Below are positions 7,885 to 13,990 of a stretch of DNA of 21,934 nucleotides, in pieces. The stretch's first letter is position 1. Each line of letters begins with the position of its first letter. The stretch lies in NCBI GenBank assembly GCA_031973395.1, contig DALYDD010000016.1, positions 1 through 21,934 on the forward strand. Reading direction: 5' to 3'. Under the pieces are notes generated by a model. The model did not search any database. It saw only the letters and a program-made list of their open reading frames with translations, and was not told the DNA's origin. Made by a program: the position numbers and the translations under genes. Source of the stretch: DALYDD01 sp031973395 (GTDB lineage Bacteria; Patescibacteriota; Minisyncoccia; Phycocordibacterales; CAIZLB01).

Positions 7885-8280
7885 ATGGAAAACAAAAACA
7901 ATGTGCTCATGTTCAGTATCGCCTTTCTTATCCTTGGTTTTATCGCTGGTTGGCTTATCAAGCCCGGCACTCAGCAGCAGGTAGCAACCGGAACACACCA
8001 AATGCCCAATGGCCAAATGATGCATGGTGAAGGAATGAATATGGAAGATATGATGAAAAGCATGATGGCCGGACTCGATGGTAAAACTGGCGATGCATTC
8101 GACAAGGCATTCATCGACGAAATGATCATGCACCACGAAGGCGCTGTTGATATGGCAGAAGCTGCGCTCAAAGATGCAAAGCATCAGGAAATCAAAGATA
8201 TGGCGAAAGCAATTATCTCTGCTCAGACCAAGGAAATTGCACAGATGAAAGAATGGCGAACAATGTGGTACGCGAACTAA
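7885..8280 (+). CDS. DUF305 protein with Met/His-rich linker
   Basis: A 131-residue envelope protein. Residues 8-25 form a membrane anchor. A Met/His-rich stretch (39-62, HQMPNGQMMHGEGMNMEDMM) follows, of the kind that binds Cu(I). The DUF305 core is FDKAFIDEMIMHHEGAVDMA (72-91), with the His83-His84 pair, then MAKAIISAQTKEIAQMKEW. The core closely matches the DUF305 protein at 5022. It is third in the CsoR operon, 28 bases after the previous stop. A TTG at 7873 is in frame, but the ATG at 7885 is preferred. A periplasmic-type copper chaperone or scavenger role is inferred from family and context. Confidence 0.9.
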   Translation: MENKNNVLMFSIAFLILGFIAGWLIKPGTQQQVATGTHQMPNGQMMHGEGMNMEDMMKSMMAGLDGKTGDAFDKAFIDEMIMHHEGAVDMAEAALKDAKHQEIKDMAKAIISAQTKEIAQMKEWRTMWYAN

Positions 8281-8294
8281 CCTCCCATTTCTAT

Positions 8295-8328
8295 CACTAA
8301 AAAACACCCGGAGGGGTGTTTTTTAGTG
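8295..8328. terminator. Bidirectional terminator after the CsoR operon
   Basis: A perfect 15-bp stem (8295-8309 with 8314-8328), loop GGAG, with six A and six T in the arms. It lies between the convergent DUF305 and NUDIX genes. Confidence 0.85.
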
Positions 8329-8337
8329 CGTACAATT

Positions 8338-8871
8338 TTATTCATTTTTATAATTTTTTAGTAATCCACTAAACGCTTCCTCCAAAATCGCCAGCGAAGT
8401 TTTATAATTATACAACCGAGCCTGGAACACATCACTCTCTACTGGAGAAAGCTCTTCTTTATTTTCAGTACTAATTTTATTTTTGAAATGCTGGATTGCT
8501 TCAGAAAACTCCACCCACGTAGTCTCAACACCAAGTTCATCCTCGATCGTTGTAGTCGGTTTGCCCATCTCCCCTTTTTGACGACATACATATCCACGAA
8601 CGATATATTTCTTTTTTAGAAAATCACGATAGGCGACAACCTCGCCAATTGGTTGAACTATTTCAATCTCCGTTCCTGCTTCCTCCATTGCTTCTCGAAC
8701 AAGTGCTTCTTCGTCACTTTCACCGTCATCTACCCCGCCGCCAACCAGGTGCGTGCCAAAGAGAAGTATTTTTGTGCCAGTTTCGTCTAAAATAACCGCT
8801 CGAACTGTTTGACGTTCAGCGTAGTCCTGGGGTTCAGAATCATTTTGATTTATGGTGGCGAGTAGTTTCAT
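8338..8871 (-). CDS. NUDIX hydrolase
   Basis: A 177-residue pyrophosphohydrolase. The Nudix box spans residues 45-67 (GGVDDGESDEEALVREAMEEAG) and keeps the full pattern G-x5-E-x7-RE-x2-EE-x-G; Glu60, Glu63 and Glu64 should bind the catalytic metal. The substrate is a nucleoside diphosphate derivative of unknown identity. No tight -10 is seen before the ATG at 8871. The rhodanese gene lies 37 bases upstream on the same strand, so the two are probably one transcript, rhodanese first. Confidence 0.92.
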   Translation of the reverse strand: MKLLATINQNDSEPQDYAERQTVRAVILDETGTKILLFGTHLVGGGVDDGESDEEALVREAMEEAGTEIEIVQPIGEVVAYRDFLKKKYIVRGYVCRQKGEMGKPTTTIEDELGVETTWVEFSEAIQHFKNKISTENKEELSPVESDVFQARLYNYKTSLAILEEAFSGLLKNYKNE

Positions 8872-8908
8872 TATGATTGAAATAAATGGAGAATATATAA
8901 CGTGTGTA

Positions 8909-9166
8909 TTAGTTATGAGAATTGAAATTACTCGTCATGACTGCTTCAATAGAACCACCGTCAACAACATGCGTAAATCCTGCTTGTTCCATAAAATTTT
9001 TTGCCATCATCGATCTGTTCCCGGACTCACAATAAAGTGTAATTTCTTCATCCTTGCTTATATTCGGGAAAACTCCCTGCATCATATCCATAATGTCGTG
9101 GTGTATTGCGCCAGGAAAATGGCCAGTCTCATATTCCCCTTTTGTTCGAACATCTATATATATCAT
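8909..9166 (-). CDS. Single-domain rhodanese-like sulfurtransferase
   Basis: An 85-residue rhodanese domain, shorter than the usual 100 or so. It begins with MIYIDVRTKGEYETGHFPGAIH, the first conserved block. The active-site loop CESGNRS puts the catalytic cysteine at residue 46. Such proteins carry persulfide sulfur or act in thiol repair. There is no signal peptide, so it is cytoplasmic. TGGTATACT ends 6 bases before the ATG, which supports this start despite the short N-terminus. It probably leads a two-gene unit with the NUDIX gene. Confidence 0.9.
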   Translation of the reverse strand: MIYIDVRTKGEYETGHFPGAIHHDIMDMMQGVFPNISKDEEITLYCESGNRSMMAKNFMEQAGFTHVVDGGSIEAVMTSNFNSHN

Positions 9167-9172
9167 ATGTAT

Positions 9173-9181
9173 AGTATACCA
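9173..9181 (-). promoter_or_regulatory. Extended -10 of the rhodanese gene
   Basis: TGGTATACT on the minus strand, 6 bases before the ATG at 9166. It is about 22 bases from the oppositely oriented box at 9204-9212, forming a compact divergent promoter. Confidence 0.65.
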
Positions 9182-9203
9182 CCAGATGTTTTGCTTTAGA
9201 TCG

Positions 9204-9212
9204 TGCTACACT
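9204..9212 (+). promoter_or_regulatory. Extended -10 of the SWEET-like gene
   Basis: TGCTACACT ends 8 bases before the ATG at 9221. Confidence 0.5.
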
Positions 9213-9220
9213 TTGGGCAC

Positions 9221-9808
9221 ATGAAATTAACCATTGCTATTATAGCGGCAGTACTCGCGGTCGCCGGCAATATTCCCTATCTCATCGATGTTGTAAAAAA
9301 GCGCGTCGAGCCGCACCCATACACTTGGTTTGTATGGAGCATCATCTCGTGTATCGTATTTTTCGGACAAATTGCCAAAGGAGCCGGCATAGGAGCTCTC
9401 CCAACTGGAGTATCCGAACTATTTACTATTACTATTTTTTTCTTTGTACTTCCAAACGGATTCAAACATATCCGAAAAATCGATACAGTCTTTTTAGTAA
9501 TTGCGTTGCTTGGACTTATACCATGGGCACTCACCAAGGATCCAACTTTGTCAGTAATCATTGCAGTTTCAATCGACCTTATCGCCTTCATCCCAACGCT
9601 TCGAAAAACTTGGAAGAGGCCAGAAACAGAAACACCGCTTCTCTATGGTATGAATGTGGCTCGCCATGGATTAGCACTTTTTTCTCTGCAAGCGTATAAC
9701 ATTGCGACAGTACTTCACTCAATTGTTATGGTTGTCATTAATTCCCTCATGACGATTTTCATACTCAAACCTCGGAAAGAAAAACTACTGTCTCAAATAA
9801 AAAAGTAG
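9221..9808 (+). CDS. PQ-loop/SWEET-like two-repeat membrane protein
   Basis: A 195-residue membrane protein with about seven hydrophobic segments. Two similar blocks suggest an internal duplication: GNIPYLIDVVKKRVEPHPYTW (16-36) and AFIPTLRKTWKRPETETPLL (122-141). Each has a helix ending in a Pro, a basic loop of roughly ten residues, then the next helix, the pattern of SemiSWEET/SWEET and PQ-loop transporters. Two three-helix bundles joined by a linker would fit. Substrate is unknown and the family call rests on the repeat pattern only. The frame opens at a GTG (9203), but that lies inside the -10 box, so the ATG at 9221 is used. Confidence 0.65.
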   Translation: MKLTIAIIAAVLAVAGNIPYLIDVVKKRVEPHPYTWFVWSIISCIVFFGQIAKGAGIGALPTGVSELFTITIFFFVLPNGFKHIRKIDTVFLVIALLGLIPWALTKDPTLSVIIAVSIDLIAFIPTLRKTWKRPETETPLLYGMNVARHGLALFSLQAYNIATVLHSIVMVVINSLMTIFILKPRKEKLLSQIKK

Positions 9809-9915
9809 GCTGTAGCATAACGAGCCTGGGTATGGTTATAGACTTTTATAAAGGTGAGGTCGAGGTATTTCATAGACAAAGTACAGCAAACCTGCGATGT
9901 TATTATGACTAATTT

Positions 9916-9984
9916 TGGAAACGACGGGAATCGAACCCGCATCCCTGCTTGGTAAGGGCAGGAATCTAAGCCATTAGCGTCCCC
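9916..9984 (-). tRNA. tRNA-like gene with abnormal D arm and anticodon loop
   Basis: On the minus strand the acceptor pairs (GGGGACG with CGTTTCC, two G-T pairs), the T arm is perfect (GCGGG-TTCGATT-CCCGT) and the discriminator is A. The total is only 69 bases. No two-base linker separates acceptor and D stem (CTAA-TGGC-TTAG, a 4-base loop). The anticodon stem CCTGC/GCAGG encloses nine bases, CCTTACCAA. Depending on how the loop is closed, the anticodon reads TAC (Val, with a C-A pair) or ACC (Gly, two extra bases). The 3' half is closest to glycine tRNAs. No CCA is encoded. It could be an aberrant functional tRNA or a decayed one. Confidence 0.5.
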
Positions 9985-10056
9985 ACGATATGGATTTACC
10001 GAGCCATACCGTTTACAGCATATACTGAGGAGATAAAAAATTGCTTGAGAAAAAAT

Positions 10057-10084
10057 AAAATCCGCCCATTTCTGAACGGATTTT
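10057..10084 (-). terminator. Terminator of tRNA-Arg
   Basis: On the minus strand AAAATCCG and CGGATTTT form an 8-bp stem with a 12-base loop, followed by ATTTTTT. It lies 57 bases downstream of tRNA-Arg. Confidence 0.75.
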
Positions 10085-10140
10085 GATCCCTGCCCTTACC
10101 GAGCACATCATAATCCTTACTAAAATTTTCTGCAATATTG

Positions 10141-10212
10141 TGATCTCGCCAGGAATCGAACCTGGATTTAAAGTTCCGCAAACTTTTGTCCTATCCGTTG
10201 AACGACGAGACC
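10141..10212 (-). tRNA. tRNA-Arg(GCG)
   Basis: A complete 72-base cloverleaf. Acceptor GGTCTCG/CGAGATC has one G-T pair. D stem is GTTC/GGAC with an 8-base loop. The anticodon stem AAAGT/ACTTT encloses TTGCGGA, so the anticodon is GCG, reading CGC and CGU arginine codons, with G37. The T arm is CCAGG-TTCGATT-CCTGG and the discriminator is A. CCA is not encoded. Most bacteria read these codons with ACG modified to inosine, so GCG is uncommon. Confidence 0.92.
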
Positions 10213-10271
10213 GGATAACTAAATTCCCGCCAGAAGCGGAAACGTTATGCACTATACCCTATTTAGTGATT

Positions 10272-11414
10272 TTAGTCCAATTTTACGCTGTGCGAGTGTC
10301 CGTGCGCCTCTCCTGTAAATTTTCTACCATGCAGCATTCTCACCGCGATCCAGGTAGTGATCGGCACAGCCAAGATCAATCCAATTGAGCCGACAAACGT
10401 TCGCAAGATTTCAGTTGTAAAATGTTCCCGATTGATAGTCACCAGTGGCGATTCCCAAGAACCTGAAGCAAATAATAGGAGGAGAGGAAGTGAAACTCCG
10501 ACGTACGCAATGGCAAGCGTATCTACTAGTGCGCCGATGTGTTCCCGTCCGATGCGCATACCGCGAGCAAAAAGTTCTTTTCTGTCCATGTTCGGATTTG
10601 CACGACAGAGTTCTTCAATCGCAACCGACTGAGCTACCGCTGCATCATAGAGCACGCCGAGAAGTCCGATCAAAATACCACCGAGCAAGATGCCTGGCAT
10701 ATTGAGAGCTCCACTGGTATTGAGATTGAGATACACAGATTCATCACTGGTTACTCCAGTAAGATGGGCGACGCTTACAGAAATAGCTGACAATATGCCG
10801 GTAATAACCACCGTAGTAATCATTCCTAAAACAGTAGCCGTGGTCATACGATTAAATCCGTGGGTTACATACGAACCGACAATGGAGATAAGTGATGCGA
10901 CGGCAATCGAAATTAAAACAGGAGAATATCCCTTGAGAATACCTGGGATTAATACAAAACTGATTAGCACCAAGCTACCAACGAGACTCAAGAGCCCCCG
11001 GAGCCCAGACATTCCACCGAAAGCAAACAGGACAATAAGAAACAGAATACCGAAGAAAATAATGACGTTCGTTCTATCGGGCTCAAATACCGCAAATGTA
11101 ACTTGGCCATCCTCCGACACATTGCGATGAATCCAAACTTTCGCGCCTTTATTTAAATTGTAATAATCATTTTCAATAACCGTTGTTCCCATTGAACCAT
11201 CTGGTTCAGGATACGAAACTTCAATCTTCTGAGTTTTAACTATTACTTGTGTTCCCGGGATCGTTGCCTCACCTGTTGAAATAACGTCGATGACTTTTCC
11301 GCGGATAGTGGTCGAAGTCTGAGCTTCTGCGCGAGGCGCAACAAAACAAACCGCCGCAACGATTAAAAACGCAACTAGAAAAAATTTATTTCGCGCAATT
11401 TTTACAAAGACCAT
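10272..11414 (-). CDS. YibE/F-like multi-pass membrane protein
   Basis: A 380-residue YibE/F-family protein. It has an N-terminal signal sequence ending AEA-Gln, an external beta-rich region (about 32-115), then seven or eight hydrophobic segments from about 118 to 365. The family block MRIGREHIGALVDTLAIAYVGVSLPLLLLF lies in the C-terminal half, and FGGMSGLRGLLSL near the first helices. The tail HGHSHS is His-rich. Biochemical function is unknown. The upstream in-frame start is TTG (11423); the ATG at 11414 is preferred. The 5' end overlaps fur by 29 bases, so the two are one operon and probably metal-regulated together. Confidence 0.88.
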   Translation of the reverse strand: MVFVKIARNKFFLVAFLIVAAVCFVAPRAEAQTSTTIRGKVIDVISTGEATIPGTQVIVKTQKIEVSYPEPDGSMGTTVIENDYYNLNKGAKVWIHRNVSEDGQVTFAVFEPDRTNVIIFFGILFLIVLFAFGGMSGLRGLLSLVGSLVLISFVLIPGILKGYSPVLISIAVASLISIVGSYVTHGFNRMTTATVLGMITTVVITGILSAISVSVAHLTGVTSDESVYLNLNTSGALNMPGILLGGILIGLLGVLYDAAVAQSVAIEELCRANPNMDRKELFARGMRIGREHIGALVDTLAIAYVGVSLPLLLLFASGSWESPLVTINREHFTTEILRTFVGSIGLILAVPITTWIAVRMLHGRKFTGEAHGHSHSVKLD

Positions 11415-11817
11415 AGAGTTCAAATGAGTGGCGGACCACTTTACTAAATTCTTTTGTTTGTTTAAGTGCAGATTTAATCAAGCTTTCTGCGTCGCAGCCG
11501 ATAAAATCAGAAACTTTGTGGCAATTGGTGCAGATGATGTGATGGTGGTCATTCTTTTCATCAGCAATTTCAAAGTACGCCTGGTCGTGCCCGAAGTCTA
11601 CCTGGCGAACAATCCCCTTTTCGGTAAAAGCTTTCAATACTCGGTACACAGTAACCTGATCAATTCCCTTTTTTGAAAGTTTTGCAAAGAGCTCTTTAGT
11701 AGAAAGAGGTTTTGAAGCATGAGCGAGGACTTCCAAAATATCGGCCCGAGGGCCTGTGCGCTTGGAGCCTGCTTTTGCGAGCAATGATTCAATTGGTTCG
11801 TGATTGTGAGCGGTCAT
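11386..11817 (-). CDS. Fur-family transcriptional regulator
   Basis: A 143-residue metal-dependent repressor. The winged-helix domain has its recognition helix at DQVTVYRVLKAF (53-64). The dimerisation domain carries DHHHIICTNCHK (90-101). Structural zinc is expected at Cys96-x2-Cys99 and Cys138-x2-Cys141. His91-93 and His120 could supply the sensing site. Fur, Zur, Mur or PerR cannot be told apart from sequence alone; the operon partner is YibE/F, and a ZIP gene with Fur-type boxes lies 1.4 kb away, which favours a zinc- or manganese-type role. TGCTATAAT ends 6 bases before the ATG at 11817. Confidence 0.93.
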   Translation of the reverse strand: MTAHNHEPIESLLAKAGSKRTGPRADILEVLAHASKPLSTKELFAKLSKKGIDQVTVYRVLKAFTEKGIVRQVDFGHDQAYFEIADEKNDHHHIICTNCHKVSDFIGCDAESLIKSALKQTKEFSKVVRHSFELYGLCKNCAK

Positions 11818-11823
11818 GGGGAG

Positions 11824-11832
11824 ATTATAGCA
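11824..11832 (-). promoter_or_regulatory. Extended -10 of the fur-yibE/F operon
   Basis: TGCTATAAT on the minus strand, 6 bases before the fur ATG. No obvious Fur-type palindrome is seen beside it. Confidence 0.65.
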
Positions 11833-11836
11833 TGGA

Positions 11837-12184
11837 CTAATGATGGTGCTCTCGTCTTAAATGGTGCACCTGGTAGTGGACCAATTCTTGAATTGCTACG
11901 TAAGAAAATCTCAAAAATACTGAAACGAAAGCGACTACCATCCATGAAAGAAAAACATGTACGGCAAAAGGAGCTTGTGTCCAATTAGGAATTGGATTAT
12001 TCCAAAGAACAAAGAAAAACGCTAGCCAATAAGTAAAGCACAACCCGCAAGTCAGCGCCTTCCCTAGAATCGGCATATAAAAAACAATCCAATCTTTCAA
12101 TACTGGATGGTCGTGCAGAAGTTTACGCCACAAGACCGCAGCACCTGCGATTGAGAGCACTGAAAATATAATTGATTGAAACAT
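11837..12184 (-). CDS. Small membrane protein with a Cys-x2-Cys motif, unknown function
   Basis: A 115-residue protein with three or four hydrophobic segments. A conserved-looking GKALTCGLCFTYWLAFF places Cys-x2-Cys at the mouth of a helix, loosely like DUF1360-type proteins. The C-terminus HHLRREHHH is rich in His. I do not recognise the family. The frame is open to an ATG at 12241, but the extra residues would be encoded by a strong hairpin (12197-12222), so the ATG at 12184 is preferred. The His tail and position after fur hint at a metal link, which is speculative. Confidence 0.65.
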   Translation of the reverse strand: MFQSIIFSVLSIAGAAVLWRKLLHDHPVLKDWIVFYMPILGKALTCGLCFTYWLAFFFVLWNNPIPNWTQAPFAVHVFLSWMVVAFVSVFLRFSYVAIQELVHYQVHHLRREHHH

Positions 12185-12196
12185 AGCGATAAAATA

Positions 12197-12222
12197 ATAC
12201 CCCTCTTTTGCAAAAGGGGTAT
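12197..12222 (-). terminator. Hairpin after the 12244-12645 gene; terminator or operator
   Basis: ATACCCC (12197-12203) and GGGGTAT (12216-12222) pair and the stem continues inward through T/A pairs around one unpaired C. On the minus strand it is followed by TATTATTTTATC, suiting a terminator for the gene at 12244. The arms equal the outer halves of the CsoR operator at 6931, so an operator role for the downstream gene is a second possibility. Confidence 0.5.
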
Positions 12223-12243
12223 CTGTAAATAATAACTGCATAC

Positions 12244-12645
12244 TTATTGTAAGCCCAATAATTCCTGGGCTTCTTTGGTAATAGTGTACTCAAATGGCAA
12301 TTTTTGATTCAAAATTAGCTCACTCTCCGCACACATGTGTGTAAATAACGATTGTGTAGCTTCAAATAGTTGTTCTTTATTCAACTTGAAAATAATTGAA
12401 CCTGAAACAGGCTGCAAATTGAGCAAACTGCAATCACAATCGCAATTATGGATCAACACCATTTTAGTGTGGCGATAAAACGTTGATTGGCAATGCAATG
12501 AGAATGAATACACTTTGCCAAATGCATGCAGGCAGGTATCAATAACACCGTAGTGGTGCGGCAAGCTATCAGCTTCCTTTAAAATTGATTTCTTTTCTTC
12601 CGGCTCAGAGCGAGTTGCTAAGTGAGCAAGCGCATCCCACATCAC
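12244..12645 (-). CDS. Uncharacterised protein, 5' end probably disrupted
   Basis: A 133-codon frame from a GTG (12645) or ATG (12642). I do not recognise it. It carries Cys-rich HNCDCDCS near the middle and an overall soluble composition. The frame stays protein-like further upstream (NYQSYINFISEFGDRVSSV) with no start codon, until TGA at 12700-12702 and then KNIEQVA. An ATG at 12736 with TATAAT 14 bases before it would begin MSNF and join this reading after a shift in the T5A5 run at 12719-12728. The gene is therefore probably 12244-12736, broken by one frameshift and one TGA. It may be a pseudogene or poor sequence near a gap. Confidence 0.55.
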   Translation of the reverse strand: MMWDALAHLATRSEPEEKKSILKEADSLPHHYGVIDTCLHAFGKVYSFSLHCQSTFYRHTKMVLIHNCDCDCSLLNLQPVSGSIIFKLNKEQLFEATQSLFTHMCAESELILNQKLPFEYTITKEAQELLGLQ

Positions 12646-12751
12646 GCTTGAAACACGATCACCAAACTCTGAAATAAAATTTATATAAGATTGATAATTT
12701 CAAGCTACTTGTTCTATATTTTTAAAAATTGCTCATAATTTTACTCTGAAA

Positions 12752-13117
12752 TTATAAGTATTTTTTAATCAATTTATATTTGGGTTNNNNNNNNNNGGCA
12801 TTTAGCGCATTTGTTTTCAGTTCAAAATAGGGATCGCCTGCTTCCACTGGAAATAGGTTACGGTTAAATGGTTCGGCAAATCCTTTGCCTAATGCAGAAA
12901 GGAATGCGCGTGCATTCTTGTATTCCCTACAGTCAGTTACATACTTTCTCCTTGTCCATGCCAAGTGGGCATACGCCCGCAGCAGCAAGTCTTCGTGGAA
13001 GTTATCGCCCTCAAGAGTTTTTAAACTCTTAGGCAATTCAATAGTTTTTTGCTCCTCGTCCATAACGAGCGGAATTAGCCTCATATCAATGGCTTTAAAT
13101 TCACATTTCTTACACAT
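12752..13117 (-). CDS. Uncharacterised protein, interrupted by gap
   Basis: An N-terminal 107 residues are readable. They start MCKKCEFKAIDMRLIPLVM with Cys-x2-Cys, then a helical, charged region with HLAWTRRKYVTDCREYKNAR. There is no signal peptide or membrane segment, so it is likely cytoplasmic. A 10-N gap (12787-12796) follows, and the last ten codons after it (PKYKLIKKYL) are in the drawn frame only if the gap length is right. I do not recognise the family. It is divergent from the ZIP gene, and the two Fur-type boxes lie in the shared region, so it could be co-regulated. Confidence 0.6.
   Translation of the reverse strand: MCKKCEFKAIDMRLIPLVMDEEQKTIELPKSLKTLEGDNFHEDLLLRAYAHLAWTRRKYVTDCREYKNARAFLSALGKGFAEPFNRNLFPVEAGDPYFELKTNALNAXXXXPKYKLIKKYL
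12787..12796. other. Assembly gap (10 N)
   Basis: Placeholder gap inside the gene at 12752-13117. The true length, and so the C-terminal frame, is unknown. Confidence 0.95.
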
Positions 13118-13148
13118 ACGATTTATTGTTTAGGTTAAAGAATACAAA

Positions 13149-13163
13149 TGCAATTTATTTGCA
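13149..13163. promoter_or_regulatory. Fur-family-type box 1 upstream of ZIP gene
   Basis: TGCAATTTATTTGCA is a 15-bp inverted repeat with 7-1-7 architecture and TGCAA/TTGCA ends, the layout of Fur-family boxes. It lies between the divergent gene at 13117 and the ZIP promoter. Confidence 0.6.
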
Positions 13164-13185
13164 ATTATACACAGACTGGATTATA

Positions 13186-13214
13186 TTGCAAGTAAATTGC
13201 AAATATGATATTCT
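13186..13214 (+). promoter_or_regulatory. ZIP promoter overlapped by box 2
   Basis: TTGCAA (13186-13191), a 17-base spacer, then TATTCT (13209-13214) preceded by TG, 11 bases before the ATG at 13226. The second box, TGCAAGTAAATTGCA (13187-13201), covers the -35 and part of the spacer, so binding would repress. Box centres are 38 bp apart. Confidence 0.6.
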
Positions 13215-13225
13215 ACCTTAACAAC

Positions 13226-13930
13226 ATGACCGCCTTTATTGCCCTTATTCTCATCGCCATCGTTCCCCCGCTCGTCATCATCTTTGTATCAAGGAAGACG
13301 GAGCTTTTGGACAGCCCTACCCTTCGTGGTTTTGGTTTGGGAATTTACAGCGCGCTTATCGCCATACTTCTCTTGGAAGGAATGGAGAATGGCGGAATCG
13401 TAACTGGAGGACTTTGGTTTCTCTTGGGTATTCTCATCAGCATTACGCTGGGAATACTCGTAAAAGAATTCCACCACCACCATGATCACACTGAAAAAAC
13501 GCACCGTCACAACAAAGCCTCACGTCTGCGCCTTTTAGTTTCTGACTTCTTTCATAATATCGTTGACGGTATTGCCATCGTTGCTTCGTTTGCAGTCAAT
13601 CCAGGTTTCGGAATTACTTCCTTGTTTGGAATCCTCGGACACCAGGTGATCCAGCAAGGAGGACAGCAAATACTTCTCGTGGAAAGCGGCGTTGCTCCTC
13701 GCAAAGCGCTTCTCATTTCATTTGTCATTTCACTTTCAGTTTTTCTCGGACTTATCGTAACAAGCGAAGCACTTGAAACAATGTTCATTTGCATATCAGC
13801 GGGTATTGTTCTCTGGAAAGTTGCAGCCGATATTAGACACACAGAATGGAATATTCGAACTATTGCGAGTTTTGTTTTTGGTGCAGCACTTTTAACAGGA
13901 TTACTCTTACTTATCCCCCACCAACATTAA
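13226..13930 (+). CDS. ZIP-family metal transporter
   Basis: A 234-residue inner-membrane protein with eight hydrophobic segments and a cytoplasmic-type His-rich loop (HHHHDHTEKTHRH, about 83-95) between the third and fourth, as in ZIP zinc/iron transporters. Segment 4 carries HNIVDG (His110, Asn111, Asp114), the metal path. Segment 5 reads GHQVIQQGG where the family usually has HE-x2-HE; both acidic ligands are replaced by Gln. Uptake of zinc or another divalent ion is the family role. An ATG at 13205 is in frame but lies upstream of the -10, so 13226 is preferred. Confidence 0.85.
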   Translation: MTAFIALILIAIVPPLVIIFVSRKTELLDSPTLRGFGLGIYSALIAILLLEGMENGGIVTGGLWFLLGILISITLGILVKEFHHHHDHTEKTHRHNKASRLRLLVSDFFHNIVDGIAIVASFAVNPGFGITSLFGILGHQVIQQGGQQILLVESGVAPRKALLISFVISLSVFLGLIVTSEALETMFICISAGIVLWKVAADIRHTEWNIRTIASFVFGAALLTGLLLLIPHQH

Positions 13931-13944
13931 GCTTTATTAACATT

Positions 13945-13974
13945 AAAGCCGCCTGAGCATGCTCAGGCGGCTTT
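13945..13974. terminator. Bidirectional terminator after ZIP
   Basis: A perfect palindrome of two 14-base arms around AT, GC-rich with AAA and TTTT ends. It lies between the convergent ZIP gene and the thioredoxin-like gene. Confidence 0.85.
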
Positions 13975-13990
13975 TCTTTCATTGATTAGC

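Noticed and set aside
10013..10388. Reading frames antisense to or across tRNA-Arg
   Set aside because: They translate a tRNA gene and the YibE/F 3' end in a wrong frame.
13181..13207. ATG at 13205 as the ZIP start
   Set aside because: It lies upstream of the best -10 box (13209-13214) and directly after the operator; the ATG at 13226 fits the promoter.
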